A stretch of DNA of 64,000 nt, from the NCBI RefSeq assembly GCF_000154445.1, contig NZ_DS499569.1; one strand, written 5' to 3'. Position numbers and translations under genes: made by a program. Shown piece by piece: positions 17,522 to 27,404 of this stretch (positions within the stretch are counted from its first letter, which is position 1; every line of letters starts with the position of its first letter). Origin of the DNA: Intestinibacter bartlettii. Lineage in GTDB: Bacteria; Bacillota; Clostridia; Peptostreptococcales; Peptostreptococcaceae. The notes under the pieces are model-generated. The model searched no databases, was not told where the DNA came from, and saw nothing but the letters and a program-made list of their open reading frames with translations.

Positions 17522-19129
17522 CTAAATATCATAAGAATAATCTGCTATATTTTTAGAATGGTCTGATATTCTCTCTAAATTTGCTAATATATCGAAGTAA
17601 ATAACACCTGAATCTACTGTACATCTACCTTCATTTAATCTTTGTAAGTGATGGTTTCTATATCCTATTTCTAATAGGTCGACTTGTTTTTCATTTTCAT
17701 GAACTCTTTTTCTAAGTTCTAAATTTATCTCTTCTAAACATTTCATCGAATCTTTAAAGTTATTTATGGCTAAATTCGATATTTCTTTTATTTCATCCTG
17801 AGCATGTTCTGAAAAAGTTAATTTTTCTTTTATTAAATTTTTACCTAATTCAGCTATATTTTCTCCATGGTCAGATATTCTTTCAATATCATTGACAGCA
17901 TAAATTAAATTCGTTACTTTGTTACGTTCATCTTCACTCAATGGTTCTTTTGATAATTTTACTAAGAAATCTAGAAGTCGTCTTTGTATTTGATTGACCT
18001 TTTTCTCCATAGCAAAAGTTTTATCTATTTCTTCTTCGGAATAATTAAGTATACCTTCTGTAGCATATTTTACAGAATCAACAGCATAGTTGGCCATTTC
18101 TTTTATTTCTAAAAATGCATTTCCTACAGCTATACCAGGTGTTTGTATCATTCTGTCATCTATGTATTTTACATCTGAAGTTTCTTCTTTTTCATCTTCT
18201 GTAACTGGTATTAATCTTAATACTAATTTAACTATATATTTTGAAAATGGTAATAATACGATTACATTAACTACGTTAAATAATGTATGTGCATTTGCTA
18301 TCTGTCTAGCTACATTATTTGGGTCTAGATAAGTTACAACTTTACTTATTGGTATTGTAAATATAAATACAAATAATATTGTTCCTATTACATTAAAAGT
18401 TAAATGCATAGTAGCTGCTCTTTTTGCATTTTTTGATGCTCCTAAACTTGATAAAAGTGATGTAACACATGTCCCTATATTATCACCATATAATATTGGT
18501 AATGCCGCACTTAGTGGCAATATTCCCTGTGATGCAAGGGCTATAAGCATCCCCATAGATGCACTTGATGATTGAACTATACCAGTTATTGCAAAACCTG
18601 CAAGTATACCTAATAATGGATGTACACTTACAAAAATTAAAGCCTGTCTAAATTGTGGCAAATCTGCTAATGGATTTACTGCATCTTTCATAAATTCCAT
18701 ACCTGTAAATAACATACCAAATCCAAGTAAAATTTCAGCATATTGTTTATACTTTTGGTTTCTTGCTGCTAAGTATATAATTATACCAATACCTAATGCT
18801 ATAGGTGCTATATTTTCTAATTTAAAAGACACTAACTGGGCTGTTACAGTCGTACCAATATTAGCACCCATAATGATTCCTATTGCTTGAGATAGTGACA
18901 TTATCCCAGCATTTACAAAACCAACAACCATTACTGTTGTTGCACTGGAACTTTGGATTATCCCCGTTACGACTGCTCCTACTAAAACTCCCATTACTAC
19001 ATTACTTGTTAGGAATCCGATTATTTTTTTTAATTGTTCTCCGGCAGATTTTTGGAGTCCATCTCCCATCATATTCATGCCGTATAAAAATAATCCTAAC
19101 CCTCCTAATAAACTAATTGCTATTTGCAC
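17522..19129 (-). CDS. Na/Pi cotransporter family protein with PhoU-like C-terminus
   Basis: This is a 535-residue membrane protein of the NptA/YjbB family. The two inverted-repeat signatures are TGIIQSSSATTVMVVGFVNA (about 57-76) and TGIVQSSSASMGMLIALASQ (about 182-201). Hydrophobic segments run to about residue 305, and residues about 330-535 form a helical PhoU-like domain (ERISDHGENIAELGK, LERISDHSKNIADY). Members move phosphate with sodium or help expel phosphate. The gene is alone behind an AT-rich 190-bp upstream region. No pst or phoR genes are in the window. Confidence 0.88.
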   Translation of the reverse strand: MQIAISLLGGLGLFLYGMNMMGDGLQKSAGEQLKKIIGFLTSNVVMGVLVGAVVTGIIQSSSATTVMVVGFVNAGIMSLSQAIGIIMGANIGTTVTAQLVSFKLENIAPIALGIGIIIYLAARNQKYKQYAEILLGFGMLFTGMEFMKDAVNPLADLPQFRQALIFVSVHPLLGILAGFAITGIVQSSSASMGMLIALASQGILPLSAALPILYGDNIGTCVTSLLSSLGASKNAKRAATMHLTFNVIGTILFVFIFTIPISKVVTYLDPNNVARQIANAHTLFNVVNVIVLLPFSKYIVKLVLRLIPVTEDEKEETSDVKYIDDRMIQTPGIAVGNAFLEIKEMANYAVDSVKYATEGILNYSEEEIDKTFAMEKKVNQIQRRLLDFLVKLSKEPLSEDERNKVTNLIYAVNDIERISDHGENIAELGKNLIKEKLTFSEHAQDEIKEISNLAINNFKDSMKCLEEINLELRKRVHENEKQVDLLEIGYRNHHLQRLNEGRCTVDSGVIYFDILANLERISDHSKNIADYSYDI

Positions 19130-19320
19130 GTTTGCTCCTCCTTAAGACTTATAAATTACTTCATCTTGATATTACATTAAATTTTAACTTTATTGGCTAA
19201 ATAAAAGTTAATTTAATATTAAGATTATGTTAAATATTAAATAATCATTAATATTTGTTTAAATTCATATAAATATTTTTCCTAATTTGGTGCATTTTTA
19301 TACTGTATAATATTTGCTAT

Positions 19321-21301
19321 TTACTTTTCTTTAATTAAACCTTTCTTATAAGCTAGAAGTAACATTTTTAAATCGTTTATTTCTTCTTGCATTTTTTCAC
19401 CATCAAGTGTATCTCTTACATACATTCTTCTAGCTATATCTTCTACTACTACTGATGTTGATAATATATCACTTTCTTTTTTAATCGCGTCCTCTGCAGA
19501 TGAGAATGGCTCATGAGCTACAAGTTGAAGTGTATATGAGTTATAAATTAAAGTGTATCCAGCTATACCTGTTTTTCCTTGATATGCTCTAGAGAACCCA
19601 CCATCTATAACTAATATTTTTCCTCCTGCTTTTATTGGACTTTCACCTTTTTTACTTTCAACAGGAACATGACCAGTTATAATATGTGATTGTTCATAAT
19701 CAAGACCAAATTCATCGAAAATTTTATTACATATATTTTCATCTTCTCTTAATGTGTAGTATGGATTTTTATTTTCAACATGAGTTTTCTTATCTGCAAT
19801 AAAATATCTTTCATAAGTTGTCATATCGTCTTTACCAAATAATGATGAGCATTTTCCAGTCCATAAATACCACATAATATCCATACCAAATTGTTTTTCT
19901 GGGCTTTTCTTATAGAAGAATCCCTTTCTAGCATAAGAGTCCATTTGGTCCATTAATTCTCTTCCCTTGTACTCTTTGCCATTTATCTTCATAGACATAA
20001 AATCTCCCTTTGAATCAAGAGGAATACATCCATGAACTAATAAGTTTTTATTTGCAATTAGATATATACTTCCTTTTGAGAATAAGAATGAAACATGTTT
20101 TTGTAGTTTTTTCACTTCCTCTAAAAGAAGCCACTAATTTATCTACTAAATCCTCTTCTTCTTTTGTCAATTTATATGGTGATTTTGGATCTATAGTTGG
20201 GAAGTTAGTATCTTTTAATTTATAAACTTTCCCTTTTAAATTTATAGTTCCAGCTTCATAATCCACCTTGTCTAATAGCAATCTATGTTTCATATCGAAT
20301 TCTGGATTATTATTAATAACCTCTGCTTCTAGCTTGAATTGTATAATACTTATAGCCTTATGCATTTTTGCTATTAATGATTTTTCTTTAGTTGAAACTT
20401 CTCCTTCTCCTACTTTAGGCATAAATTCAGTACATGGGTCATCTTTATATGCCTCTAATGCAAATGTAGCTAATGGAAGTAGATTAATTCCGTATATATC
20501 TTCAACTATATCTAAGTTTGCATATCTTGCAGATATTCTTACTGCATTTGCTATACAAACCTTTTGTCCTGATGCTGCACCCATCCATAAAATATCGTGA
20601 TTACCCCATTGAATATCTACGTTATAGTGATTCATAAGTGTGTCCATTATAATATCTGGTCTAGGCCCTCTATCATATACATCTCCTACAATATGTAATC
20701 TATCTACAACTAGTTTTTGTATGACTTTTGATAAAGCTATTATAAATTCTCTTGCTCTATCTATTTCTATAATTGTTTCTATTATACTTTTATAGTATCC
20801 ATCCTTATGTGTACTACTTTCATCTGGGTGCAAAAGTTCTTCTATTATATATTTAAAATCTTCTGGAAGGAATTTTCTTACTTTAGATCTTGTATATTTA
20901 CTAGATGCATATCTACAAAGTTCTATAAGTCTGTGAATAGTTATTCTATAAAAATCCTCTAAATCTTCTTCCTCTTTAATAAGTAAATCTAGTTTTTGTT
21001 CTGGATAATAAACTATAGTAGCTAATTTTTTTCTTTCAGATTCAGAAACTATATTTCCAAATAGCTCTTCTATTTTTCTTTTTATAACTCCTGAACCGTT
21101 TTTTAATACATGCACAAATGGTTCATATTCACCATGTAAATCAGATAAAAAATGTTCTGTTCCTTTTGGAAGACTAAGTACTGCTTCTAAATTTATTATC
21201 TCTGCACTAGCACTAGAGATACTTGGATATTGTTTAGATAATAATTTTAAATATTTAAGTTGGCTTTCCAGTTGTTCATCTGGTATATTATTTATCTTCA
21301 T
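19321..21301 (-). pseudogene. fbp: Fructose-1,6-bisphosphatase class III, split by a +1 frameshift
   Basis: Two overlapping frames together make one class III FBPase, the gluconeogenic enzyme of Firmicutes. The upstream frame (20048-21301) has LHGEYEPF, GDVYDRGPRPD and WGNHDILWMGA metallophosphatase motifs. The downstream frame (19321-20115) continues with HVSFLFSKGSIY, ITGHVPV and KILVIDGGFSRAYQG. The junction is a run of six A on the minus strand (20107-20112 on plus). With five A the reading becomes SEKLQKHVSF without a break, and the product is 659 residues, the normal family length. The span of 1981 bases is 3n+1, as expected for a single insertion. It may be a sequencing error, a recent null mutation, or a site rescued by slippage. 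Confidence 0.85.
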
Positions 21302-21659
21302 ATAAAAATTCCTCCTACTCTTTTTCTAATTTAAATAAAATTTATTATGTCCTTATTCTTATATAAATTATAACATACTTTTTATACTTTTTCGGTTTAT
21401 TAATGTACGATTTAAATCTATTTATGTTGTATTATTTCTGCATTTTCAATTCTTTTTTTAATTTTTATAAACATAATAAAACCTTTAAATTTTAATTAAT
21501 TTTCTTATAAAAAAAATCCTTTCTTGTTGCTATATATATAAATTTACTATACAATATATTTATAAATTTAAAAATATTGTAAATATTTAGATAATTTAGC
21601 ATTCCCTATAATTTTAAATATATAATTAAACAAACATTGTAATTAACATTGTGCATGCG
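21302..21659. other. AT-rich intergenic region upstream of fbp
   Basis: About 360 bp without a credible reading frame on either strand. It must hold the fbp promoter close to 21301, but no clear SigA pair stands out. No riboswitch motif was recognised. Confidence 0.5.
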
Positions 21660-21708
21660 AAATAGCCATAAGCTATAGATCCCCTTCTAATATTCTTATG
21701 GCTATTTT
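21660..21708. terminator. Terminator after the Xaa-Pro aminopeptidase gene
   Basis: AAATAGCCATAAG (21660-21672) pairs with CTTATGGCTATTT (21695-21707) around a 22-base loop. The T-run is short in both directions. Confidence 0.6.
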
Positions 21709-21726
21709 GTTGCTTATACTTATAAT

Positions 21727-23517
21727 TTATATCGCTCTAGTATATTTTTTTAACCACTCAACTTCTTCTTCATTTAGATAAGGTGATATTTTTTCAAATA
21801 CTTGCTCATGGTAATTATTTAACCATGCTATTTCTGATTTTTCCATATACTCTGGATTTACACCATCTAAATCTATTGGTGCAAACGTTATAGTTTCAAA
21901 TTCCATAAATTGATCTACCCCAACTTTTGGACCTCTTTGACATATTAATTCATTTTCTATTCTTATACCATGGCTACCTTCTATATATACTCCAGGTTCA
22001 TTAGTTGTAACCATACCTTCTTCAAATATACAAGAGTCATTTCTTTCAGGAACTATCTTCCATCTAAATCCATTAGGACCTTCGTGAACATTTGATACAA
22101 ATCCTATTCCATGACCAGTACCACATTTATAATCTATTCCAATATCCCATAATGGACCTCTTGCTAATATATCTAAATTTAAACCTCTACACCCGTATAA
22201 GAATTTAGCTTTAGATAATCTTATCATACCTCTTAAAACAGAAGTATAGTGAAGTTTTTGTTCTTCTGTTATATCTCCTAATATGTACGTTCTTGTTATA
22301 TCTGTTGTTCCTGTATAATATTGTCCACCAGAATCTACAAGTAGCATTCCCTCTTGTTTTAATTCATAATCGCTTTCCTCTGTCGCACTGTAATGCATCA
22401 TAGCTGCATGTTCTTTATATCCTGCAATTGTTGAGAAACTTAAATCGAAACATTCTTTATCATTTCTTCTAAGTTCTTCTAACTTGTCGGCAGCACTTAT
22501 TTCTGTTATTTTCATTTTTCCTATATTAGTTTTTAGCCAATACATAAATTTAGTCATTGCTACACCGTCTTTTATGTGGCAATCTCTAATATTTTGAAGT
22601 TCAACTTCATTTTTTATTGCTTTGAATATAAATGTAGGATTTGGTGCGTCTATTATAGTTACATTAGAAGGTATATTTTTATAAATAGTGTAATTTACTG
22701 TTGTCCCATCTAATAAGACTACTTCATCTTTATTTATATTTTTTACAAATTCATATATTTCAAAGTAATCTCTTATCTCTATTCCTATTTTATTGAACTC
22801 TTCTTTTATTTCATCATTTAATTTATTTTCATCTATAAAGAAGTATACTTTATCTAAAGTTATAACTGCACTAGATAAAATTACTGGTGTATTTTTTATG
22901 TCGTTTCCTCTTATATTAAATAACCATGCTATGTCATATAAAGAGTTTAGTATATGTATAGTTGAATTTTGTTTTTTCATTATAGCTCTTACTTTAGATA
23001 ATTTATCTTGTGAGCTTTCTCCAGCATATTTAACATCTAATAAAAATGCTTTTTCTTCTGACATAGATGGTCTATCTTCCCATATTGCATCTATTAAATC
23101 GTATTCATAAACTACATTAATATTTTTATTTGCATATTCTTTTTCATATCCATAACCTTCTTTTGCACTCATAACCCTTCCGTCAAATGCTAAAGTATCG
23201 CCATCTTTTAAAACAGAATTTAAATATTGTTCAATAGTTGGTACTCCCTCTTCTCCCATTTTGAATAATTTTATTGTAGAACCTTTTAATTGCTCTTCTG
23301 CTTGTATAAAGTATCTACCATCTGTCCAAAGTCCAGCTTCATCTAATGTAACTACTACAGCCCCTGCTGAGCCTGTAAAACCAGAAATAAACTGTCTACA
23401 TTTAAAGTACTCTCCTACATATTCACTTTGATGAAAATCTGCAGAAGGTATTACATAAGCAAAAATATTTTTTGCTTTCATATTTTCTCTTAATCTTTGT
23501 AATTTATCTTTTATCAT
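21727..23517 (-). CDS. Xaa-Pro aminopeptidase, M24B (long, three-domain type)
   Basis: This is a 596-residue cytosolic aminopeptidase P that removes an N-terminal residue before proline. Two creatinase-like N-terminal domains (about 1-305) precede the pita-bread catalytic domain. Metal-ligand motifs are LLVDSGGQYYTGTTDITRTY (about 394-413), GTGHGIGFVSNVHEGP (about 470-485), TNEPGVYIEGSHGIRIENE (about 509-527) and a C-terminal FETITFAPIDL. The length matches the eukaryote-like APP1 form that is common in Firmicutes. It stands alone, with a terminator downstream and an in-register ATG start. Confidence 0.93.
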   Translation of the reverse strand: MIKDKLQRLRENMKAKNIFAYVIPSADFHQSEYVGEYFKCRQFISGFTGSAGAVVVTLDEAGLWTDGRYFIQAEEQLKGSTIKLFKMGEEGVPTIEQYLNSVLKDGDTLAFDGRVMSAKEGYGYEKEYANKNINVVYEYDLIDAIWEDRPSMSEEKAFLLDVKYAGESSQDKLSKVRAIMKKQNSTIHILNSLYDIAWLFNIRGNDIKNTPVILSSAVITLDKVYFFIDENKLNDEIKEEFNKIGIEIRDYFEIYEFVKNINKDEVVLLDGTTVNYTIYKNIPSNVTIIDAPNPTFIFKAIKNEVELQNIRDCHIKDGVAMTKFMYWLKTNIGKMKITEISAADKLEELRRNDKECFDLSFSTIAGYKEHAAMMHYSATEESDYELKQEGMLLVDSGGQYYTGTTDITRTYILGDITEEQKLHYTSVLRGMIRLSKAKFLYGCRGLNLDILARGPLWDIGIDYKCGTGHGIGFVSNVHEGPNGFRWKIVPERNDSCIFEEGMVTTNEPGVYIEGSHGIRIENELICQRGPKVGVDQFMEFETITFAPIDLDGVNPEYMEKSEIAWLNNYHEQVFEKISPYLNEEEVEWLKKYTRAI

Positions 23518-23621
23518 TTTGTCTCCTTTTCTGTATTTAAATCTAAATACTCTTCTTTATCTTACTTATCTATTATATTATTACTATTTTTTTCATTATT
23601 CAATGAAAATATTTTAGTTAA

Positions 23622-23675
23622 AAATGAAAAACTCTAGTTAAATTGGGGGGACCAAAATACTAGAGTTTTTCATTT
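23622..23675. terminator. Strong terminator after the feo operon
   Basis: Seventeen-base arms AAATGAAAAACTCTAGT (23622-23638) and ACTAGAGTTTTTCATTT (23659-23675) pair perfectly around a G-rich 20-base loop. Confidence 0.8.
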
Positions 23676-23685
23676 AGGTTACGTA

Positions 23686-23868
23686 TTATTTTATTTTTTT
23701 TAAATCATCTACTACATGATCTATATCTGAATGGCATTTGTCAGCTGAAGAGCAGCTACTACAACCGCAACCACAACCACTTTTACCAGACTTTGACTTT
23801 TTAATAAAATTGCCAATTGTCGCTACTACTATTAATATAGCTACTATTGCAATTATCCAATTGATCAT
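23686..23868 (-). CDS. FeoB-associated Cys-rich membrane protein
   Basis: This 60-residue protein has one N-terminal membrane helix (about 3-22) and a cysteine cluster GCGCGCSSCSS (about 31-41), followed by DKCHSD. This is the small FeoB-associated Cys-rich family that often ends feo operons in Firmicutes. It presumably binds iron or carries redox cysteines at the inner face of the membrane, but its biochemical role is not established. It follows feoB by 50 bp on the same strand. Confidence 0.9.
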   Translation of the reverse strand: MINWIIAIVAILIVVATIGNFIKKSKSGKSGCGCGCSSCSSADKCHSDIDHVVDDLKKIK

Positions 23869-23918
23869 TTTAATTCATCTCCTATTTATACTTTATACAC
23901 TTATTAAGTGAATTTTAT

Positions 23919-25979
23919 CTAAAAGATAAACATACAAACATGGTATACGATGAATGCTACTATATATGCAGTTACCATTTGGAATGCTATTGTTATTCCA
24001 GTCCATTTCCAAGAACCCATTTCTTTCTTTATCGCACCTACTGCTGCAAAACAAGGCATGCAAAGTAAGTTAAATGCCATATATGCAAATGCTGATGCTT
24101 GAGTAAATACTGCAGAAAGTCCTGGAAGTGCTGCACTACCTTCAGCTGCTGCTTCAGCTACTGCATCTGCTGCACCAAATAATACACCGAATGTAGAAAC
24201 TATATTTTCTTTAGCTATCCATCCAGTTACAACTGCAACTGATGCTCTCCATTCACCAAATCCAAGTGGAGCAAATATCCATTGTATTGATCTACCTATG
24301 CTAGCTAATATAGAATCTTCCATTTCACACATTCCACCGAAGTTGAAATTAGATAAGAACCATATAAGGATAGTTGATCCTAATATTATTGTTCCTGCTT
24401 TTATTGCGAATCCTTTAACTTTTTCCCATGCATGTATTAATACACTTTTTAAAGTTGGTATTCTATATTGAGGAAGCTCCATTATGAAGTTTGAAGTTTC
24501 ACCTTTGAATAAAGTGTTACTTAATATTAAAGCTCCTATTACTGCTACTACTATACCTATCATATATACAGAGTAAATTATTAAAGTTTGATTATATCCT
24601 GCAAATAAAGTTGCAGCAAACATTAAGTATATTGGTAATTTAGCTCCACAAGACATGAAAGGAGTTATCATTATAGTTAATTTTCTATCTTTATCACTTT
24701 CAAGTGTTCTAGATGCCATAACTGCTGGTACTGAACAACCATATCCCATTAGAAGTGGTATAAAAGATTTTCCTGATAAACCAAATCTTCTAAATAATCT
24801 ATCCATAACGAAAGCAACTCTCGCCATATAACCACTGTCTTCTAAGAATGACATTAGTAAGAATAATACTAATATTTGTGGTAAGAATGATACAACTCCT
24901 CCTACCCCAGCAAGTATACCATCACCCACAAGTCCTACTGCCCAATCAGCAGCACCCATACTTTCAATAGCACCCATTATAGTTTCTGTAAAAGGTCCAT
25001 CCCAGAAATCAGTAACTATAGTTTGCAACCAAACACCTATACCTAAAGGTCCTTCGCCAAATGTTATAGAGAATAATGCATACATAATTACTAAGAAGGC
25101 TGGTATAGCTACTATTCTATTTGTAAGTACTTTATCTATTTTATCTGATGTTGTTTCTTTTCTTTGACCATTTGCTTTAAGTGGTTTACTAACTGTTTTA
25201 TTTACTACATCTGATATGAATTTATATCTTTGGTCAGCTATTTCAGCTTCTGTATCACCATTAAAGTCATTATTTGCTTTATCTACTATTGAAGTTATCT
25301 TTGATTTTGTATTTCCAGCTAATTTTCCAATTACTATTTCATCTTCTTCAAGTATTTTAATTGCATGCCACATATCAGAAGAATTTGATTTTTGATTTTG
25401 ATTATTATTATCACCAAGTACTCCTACTATCTGTGTGATGTAGTTATTAACCTGTGGTGAAAATACTTCTAAGTTATTATCTTCTACTTTTGATGAAGCT
25501 ATCTTTTGTGCAGCTTCCATTAATTCATTTATACCTTTACCACTTCTTGCCACTATCGGAATTACTGGAACTCCTAGTATTTTTGAAAGCTTTTTAACAT
25601 CTATTTTTGTTCCTGATGCTTCAACTTCATCCATCATATTTAAAGCTATTACAGTTGGTATTTTAGTTTCTAATACTTGTAATGTTAAATATAAATTTCT
25701 TTCTATATTAGTTCCATCTACTATATCTATTAAAACATCTGGATTTTCATCTACTATATAGTCTCTTGCTACAATTTCTTCTGCTGAATATGGAGATAAA
25801 GAATATATACCTGGTAAGTCTACTATCTCTATTTCCTTATTCTTTTTATACTTCCCTGTTTTTTGTTCTACTGTAACACCTGGCCAGTTACCAACATGTT
25901 GTTTTGAGCCGGTGATATCGTTGAATAATGTTGTTTTACCGCAGTTTGGATTACCTGCGAGCGCAATTCTTATACTCAT
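23919..25979 (-). CDS. feoB: Ferrous iron transporter FeoB
   Basis: FeoB is the membrane Fe(II) transporter with a cytosolic GTPase. The 686-residue protein shows G1 AGNPNCGKTTLFND (about 8-21), G2 with PGVTVE, G3 DLPGIYSL, and G4 ALNMMDE in place of canonical NKxD. A helical spacer follows to about 280, then the polytopic Gate domains with MGYGCSVPA and SCGAKLPIYL, carrying the conserved transport cysteines. It follows two feoA genes and precedes the Cys-rich partner. Expression is probably iron-repressed through the Fur-like sites upstream of the first feoA. Confidence 0.97.
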   Translation of the reverse strand: MSIRIALAGNPNCGKTTLFNDITGSKQHVGNWPGVTVEQKTGKYKKNKEIEIVDLPGIYSLSPYSAEEIVARDYIVDENPDVLIDIVDGTNIERNLYLTLQVLETKIPTVIALNMMDEVEASGTKIDVKKLSKILGVPVIPIVARSGKGINELMEAAQKIASSKVEDNNLEVFSPQVNNYITQIVGVLGDNNNQNQKSNSSDMWHAIKILEEDEIVIGKLAGNTKSKITSIVDKANNDFNGDTEAEIADQRYKFISDVVNKTVSKPLKANGQRKETTSDKIDKVLTNRIVAIPAFLVIMYALFSITFGEGPLGIGVWLQTIVTDFWDGPFTETIMGAIESMGAADWAVGLVGDGILAGVGGVVSFLPQILVLFLLMSFLEDSGYMARVAFVMDRLFRRFGLSGKSFIPLLMGYGCSVPAVMASRTLESDKDRKLTIMITPFMSCGAKLPIYLMFAATLFAGYNQTLIIYSVYMIGIVVAVIGALILSNTLFKGETSNFIMELPQYRIPTLKSVLIHAWEKVKGFAIKAGTIILGSTILIWFLSNFNFGGMCEMEDSILASIGRSIQWIFAPLGFGEWRASVAVVTGWIAKENIVSTFGVLFGAADAVAEAAAEGSAALPGLSAVFTQASAFAYMAFNLLCMPCFAAVGAIKKEMGSWKWTGITIAFQMVTAYIVAFIVYHVCMFIF

Positions 25980-26093
25980 CTCGTCTCTCCTCTAATATTA
26001 TTACATTTTACCCCTATTATGTCATATTCTAAAATGTCTTTTAATTAAATTTTATAAGTCCTATATTATATATTTAGTTTATATGATTTAGAA

Positions 26094-26318
26094 CTATTTT
26101 AAATTTATATGTTCTGCTTCATCTTTTCTTAAACTTAATTCATATCCTCTTAAGTTTACTTCTATTGGATCTCCTAAAGGTGCTACCTTTACTACTTCTA
26201 CATCTACACCAGGAGTTATTCCCATATCCATTAGTCTTTTTCTCACTGGTCCTTTTTTACCAAGATTTAATACTATACCTTTTTGTCCTGGTTTTAAGTC
26301 TTTTAACGTCTTACTCAT
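26094..26318 (-). CDS. feoA: FeoA family protein (second copy)
   Basis: This 74-residue SH3-like FeoA protein interacts with FeoB and is required for Fe(II) uptake. KDLKPGQKGIVLNLGKKGPV then RKRLMDMGITPGVDVEVVKV and the end NLRGYELSLRKDEAEHI are the standard FeoA pattern. It lies 26 bp after the other feoA and 114 bp before feoB. Confidence 0.93.
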   Translation of the reverse strand: MSKTLKDLKPGQKGIVLNLGKKGPVRKRLMDMGITPGVDVEVVKVAPLGDPIEVNLRGYELSLRKDEAEHINLK

Positions 26319-26344
26319 AAATATATCCTCCCAACCAATTACTA

Positions 26345-26557
26345 CTATTGAACTATTATTTTGTTTGCCATGCCTTTATTTAAAGCTATTTTAGACCCTT
26401 TTATCATTAATATTAATCCACTACTATTTTCAGATACAACTTCTATCTTTTCTCCAGTTATAAATCCTAAGTTTTGTAAGTGTCTTTTTACGCTTTCTTT
26501 AGCACGTATTTCTTTTATTATTTTTTCTTCCCCTATACTTACCATAGTTAATGACAT
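26345..26557 (-). CDS. feoA: FeoA family protein (first copy)
   Basis: This is a second SH3-like FeoA protein of about 70 residues, with RHLQNLGFITGEKIEVVSEN and ending KGSKIALNKGMANKIIVQ. A GTG at 26566 opens the frame but lies only one base after AAAGGG. The ATG at 26557 is ten bases from that ribosome binding site and is the better start. Tandem feoA genes ahead of feoB are usual in Clostridia. It is first in the operon, directly behind the promoter and Fur-like sites. Confidence 0.9.
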   Translation of the reverse strand: MSLTMVSIGEEKIIKEIRAKESVKRHLQNLGFITGEKIEVVSENSSGLILMIKGSKIALNKGMANKIIVQ

Positions 26558-26643
26558 AACATACACACCCTTTCTCTATTAGTTCTATTTTTAGTTTAAA
26601 GTGATGAGCATTGATATCTTATTATAATTATTATTTTTCGATA

Positions 26644-26715
26644 TCAATTATCATTTATAGTTATATATTAGACCTTTTGGTTATGTTTGTCAACATTAAA
26701 TGATAATAATTCTTA
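26644..26715 (-). promoter_or_regulatory. feo promoter with Fur-like sites
   Basis: On the minus strand TTGACA (26693-26688) and TAATAT (26670-26665) are 17 bp apart. Flanking them are TGATAATAATTCTTA (26701-26715, plus strand), close to the 7-1-7 Fur box TGATAATNATTATCA, and a partial site with ATCAATTATCATT (26645-26657) over the start region. Both are placed to repress feo, and the first also lies just upstream of the divergent DUF3793 gene. The boxes are imperfect. Confidence 0.65.
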
Positions 26716-26806
26716 TTTTAATTTCATTATTTTTTTGCTTTGAAAATTATAATTATAGAATAAAATTTCACTTTATTTTTGATACTATATATAGGAGGAA
26801 ATTTCT

Positions 26807-27364
26807 ATGTTTCAAAGCAAATTAATCAAATTCTGTGCTCCAACACTAGCTGGAATTAAATGCGGAAGTTTATTCAAATTCAAAACCCAATATACTTTAT
26901 ACGCTGATAAGTTAATCAATAAATACAACGCAGTTTACAACAAAGATGGTATCTTCTTTTTCAATCTTTTTCAAAGGAATAATTACTCTTTAATCTATGT
27001 ATATAGACCTAAATATCTTATAAATCATTTATGCTCAATAGAAACTCAAAATTTTCTTAAATTATACGGTTATAAATTGAATAATTTAGATGATATGCTT
27101 AATCATCTCAAATACAGATTTCAACTTTTAGGAAGAACGCCTCACGAGATAGGCTTATTTTTAGGCTATCCACTTTGTGATGTAAAAGGATTTATATATA
27201 ATAATGGAAAAAATTATAAATTCAGCGGCCCTTGGAAGGTCTATGATAATGAATCTGAAACTATATTATATTTTGATAAATGTAAACAATGCACAAATTT
27301 ATACTGTAATCTATTTAAATCTGGAGTTTCATTGGATAAATTAATTTCTATAAATTTAAACTAA
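26807..27364 (+). CDS. DUF3793 family protein
   Basis: This 185-residue protein starts with FCAPTLAGIKCGSLFKFK and has the conserved RTPHEIGLFLGYPLCDVKGFI (about 119-139) and a C-terminal cysteine region (FDKCKQCTNLYC). It matches the DUF3793 family, of unknown function, often found beside feo or flavodoxin genes. A GGAGG ribosome binding site lies 7 bases before the ATG. It is divergent from feoA with Fur-like sequences between them, so an iron-limitation role is a reasonable inference. No transmembrane segment is apparent. Confidence 0.8.
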   Translation: MFQSKLIKFCAPTLAGIKCGSLFKFKTQYTLYADKLINKYNAVYNKDGIFFFNLFQRNNYSLIYVYRPKYLINHLCSIETQNFLKLYGYKLNNLDDMLNHLKYRFQLLGRTPHEIGLFLGYPLCDVKGFIYNNGKNYKFSGPWKVYDNESETILYFDKCKQCTNLYCNLFKSGVSLDKLISINLN

Positions 27365-27368
27365 AAAA

Positions 27369-27395
27369 TCTCCAAGTATTTAAAATACTTGGAGA
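27369..27395. terminator. Bidirectional terminator
   Basis: TCTCCAAGTATTT (27369-27381) pairs perfectly with AAATACTTGGAGA (27383-27395) between two convergent genes. Confidence 0.85.
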
Positions 27396-27404
27396 CACTT
27401 AATT

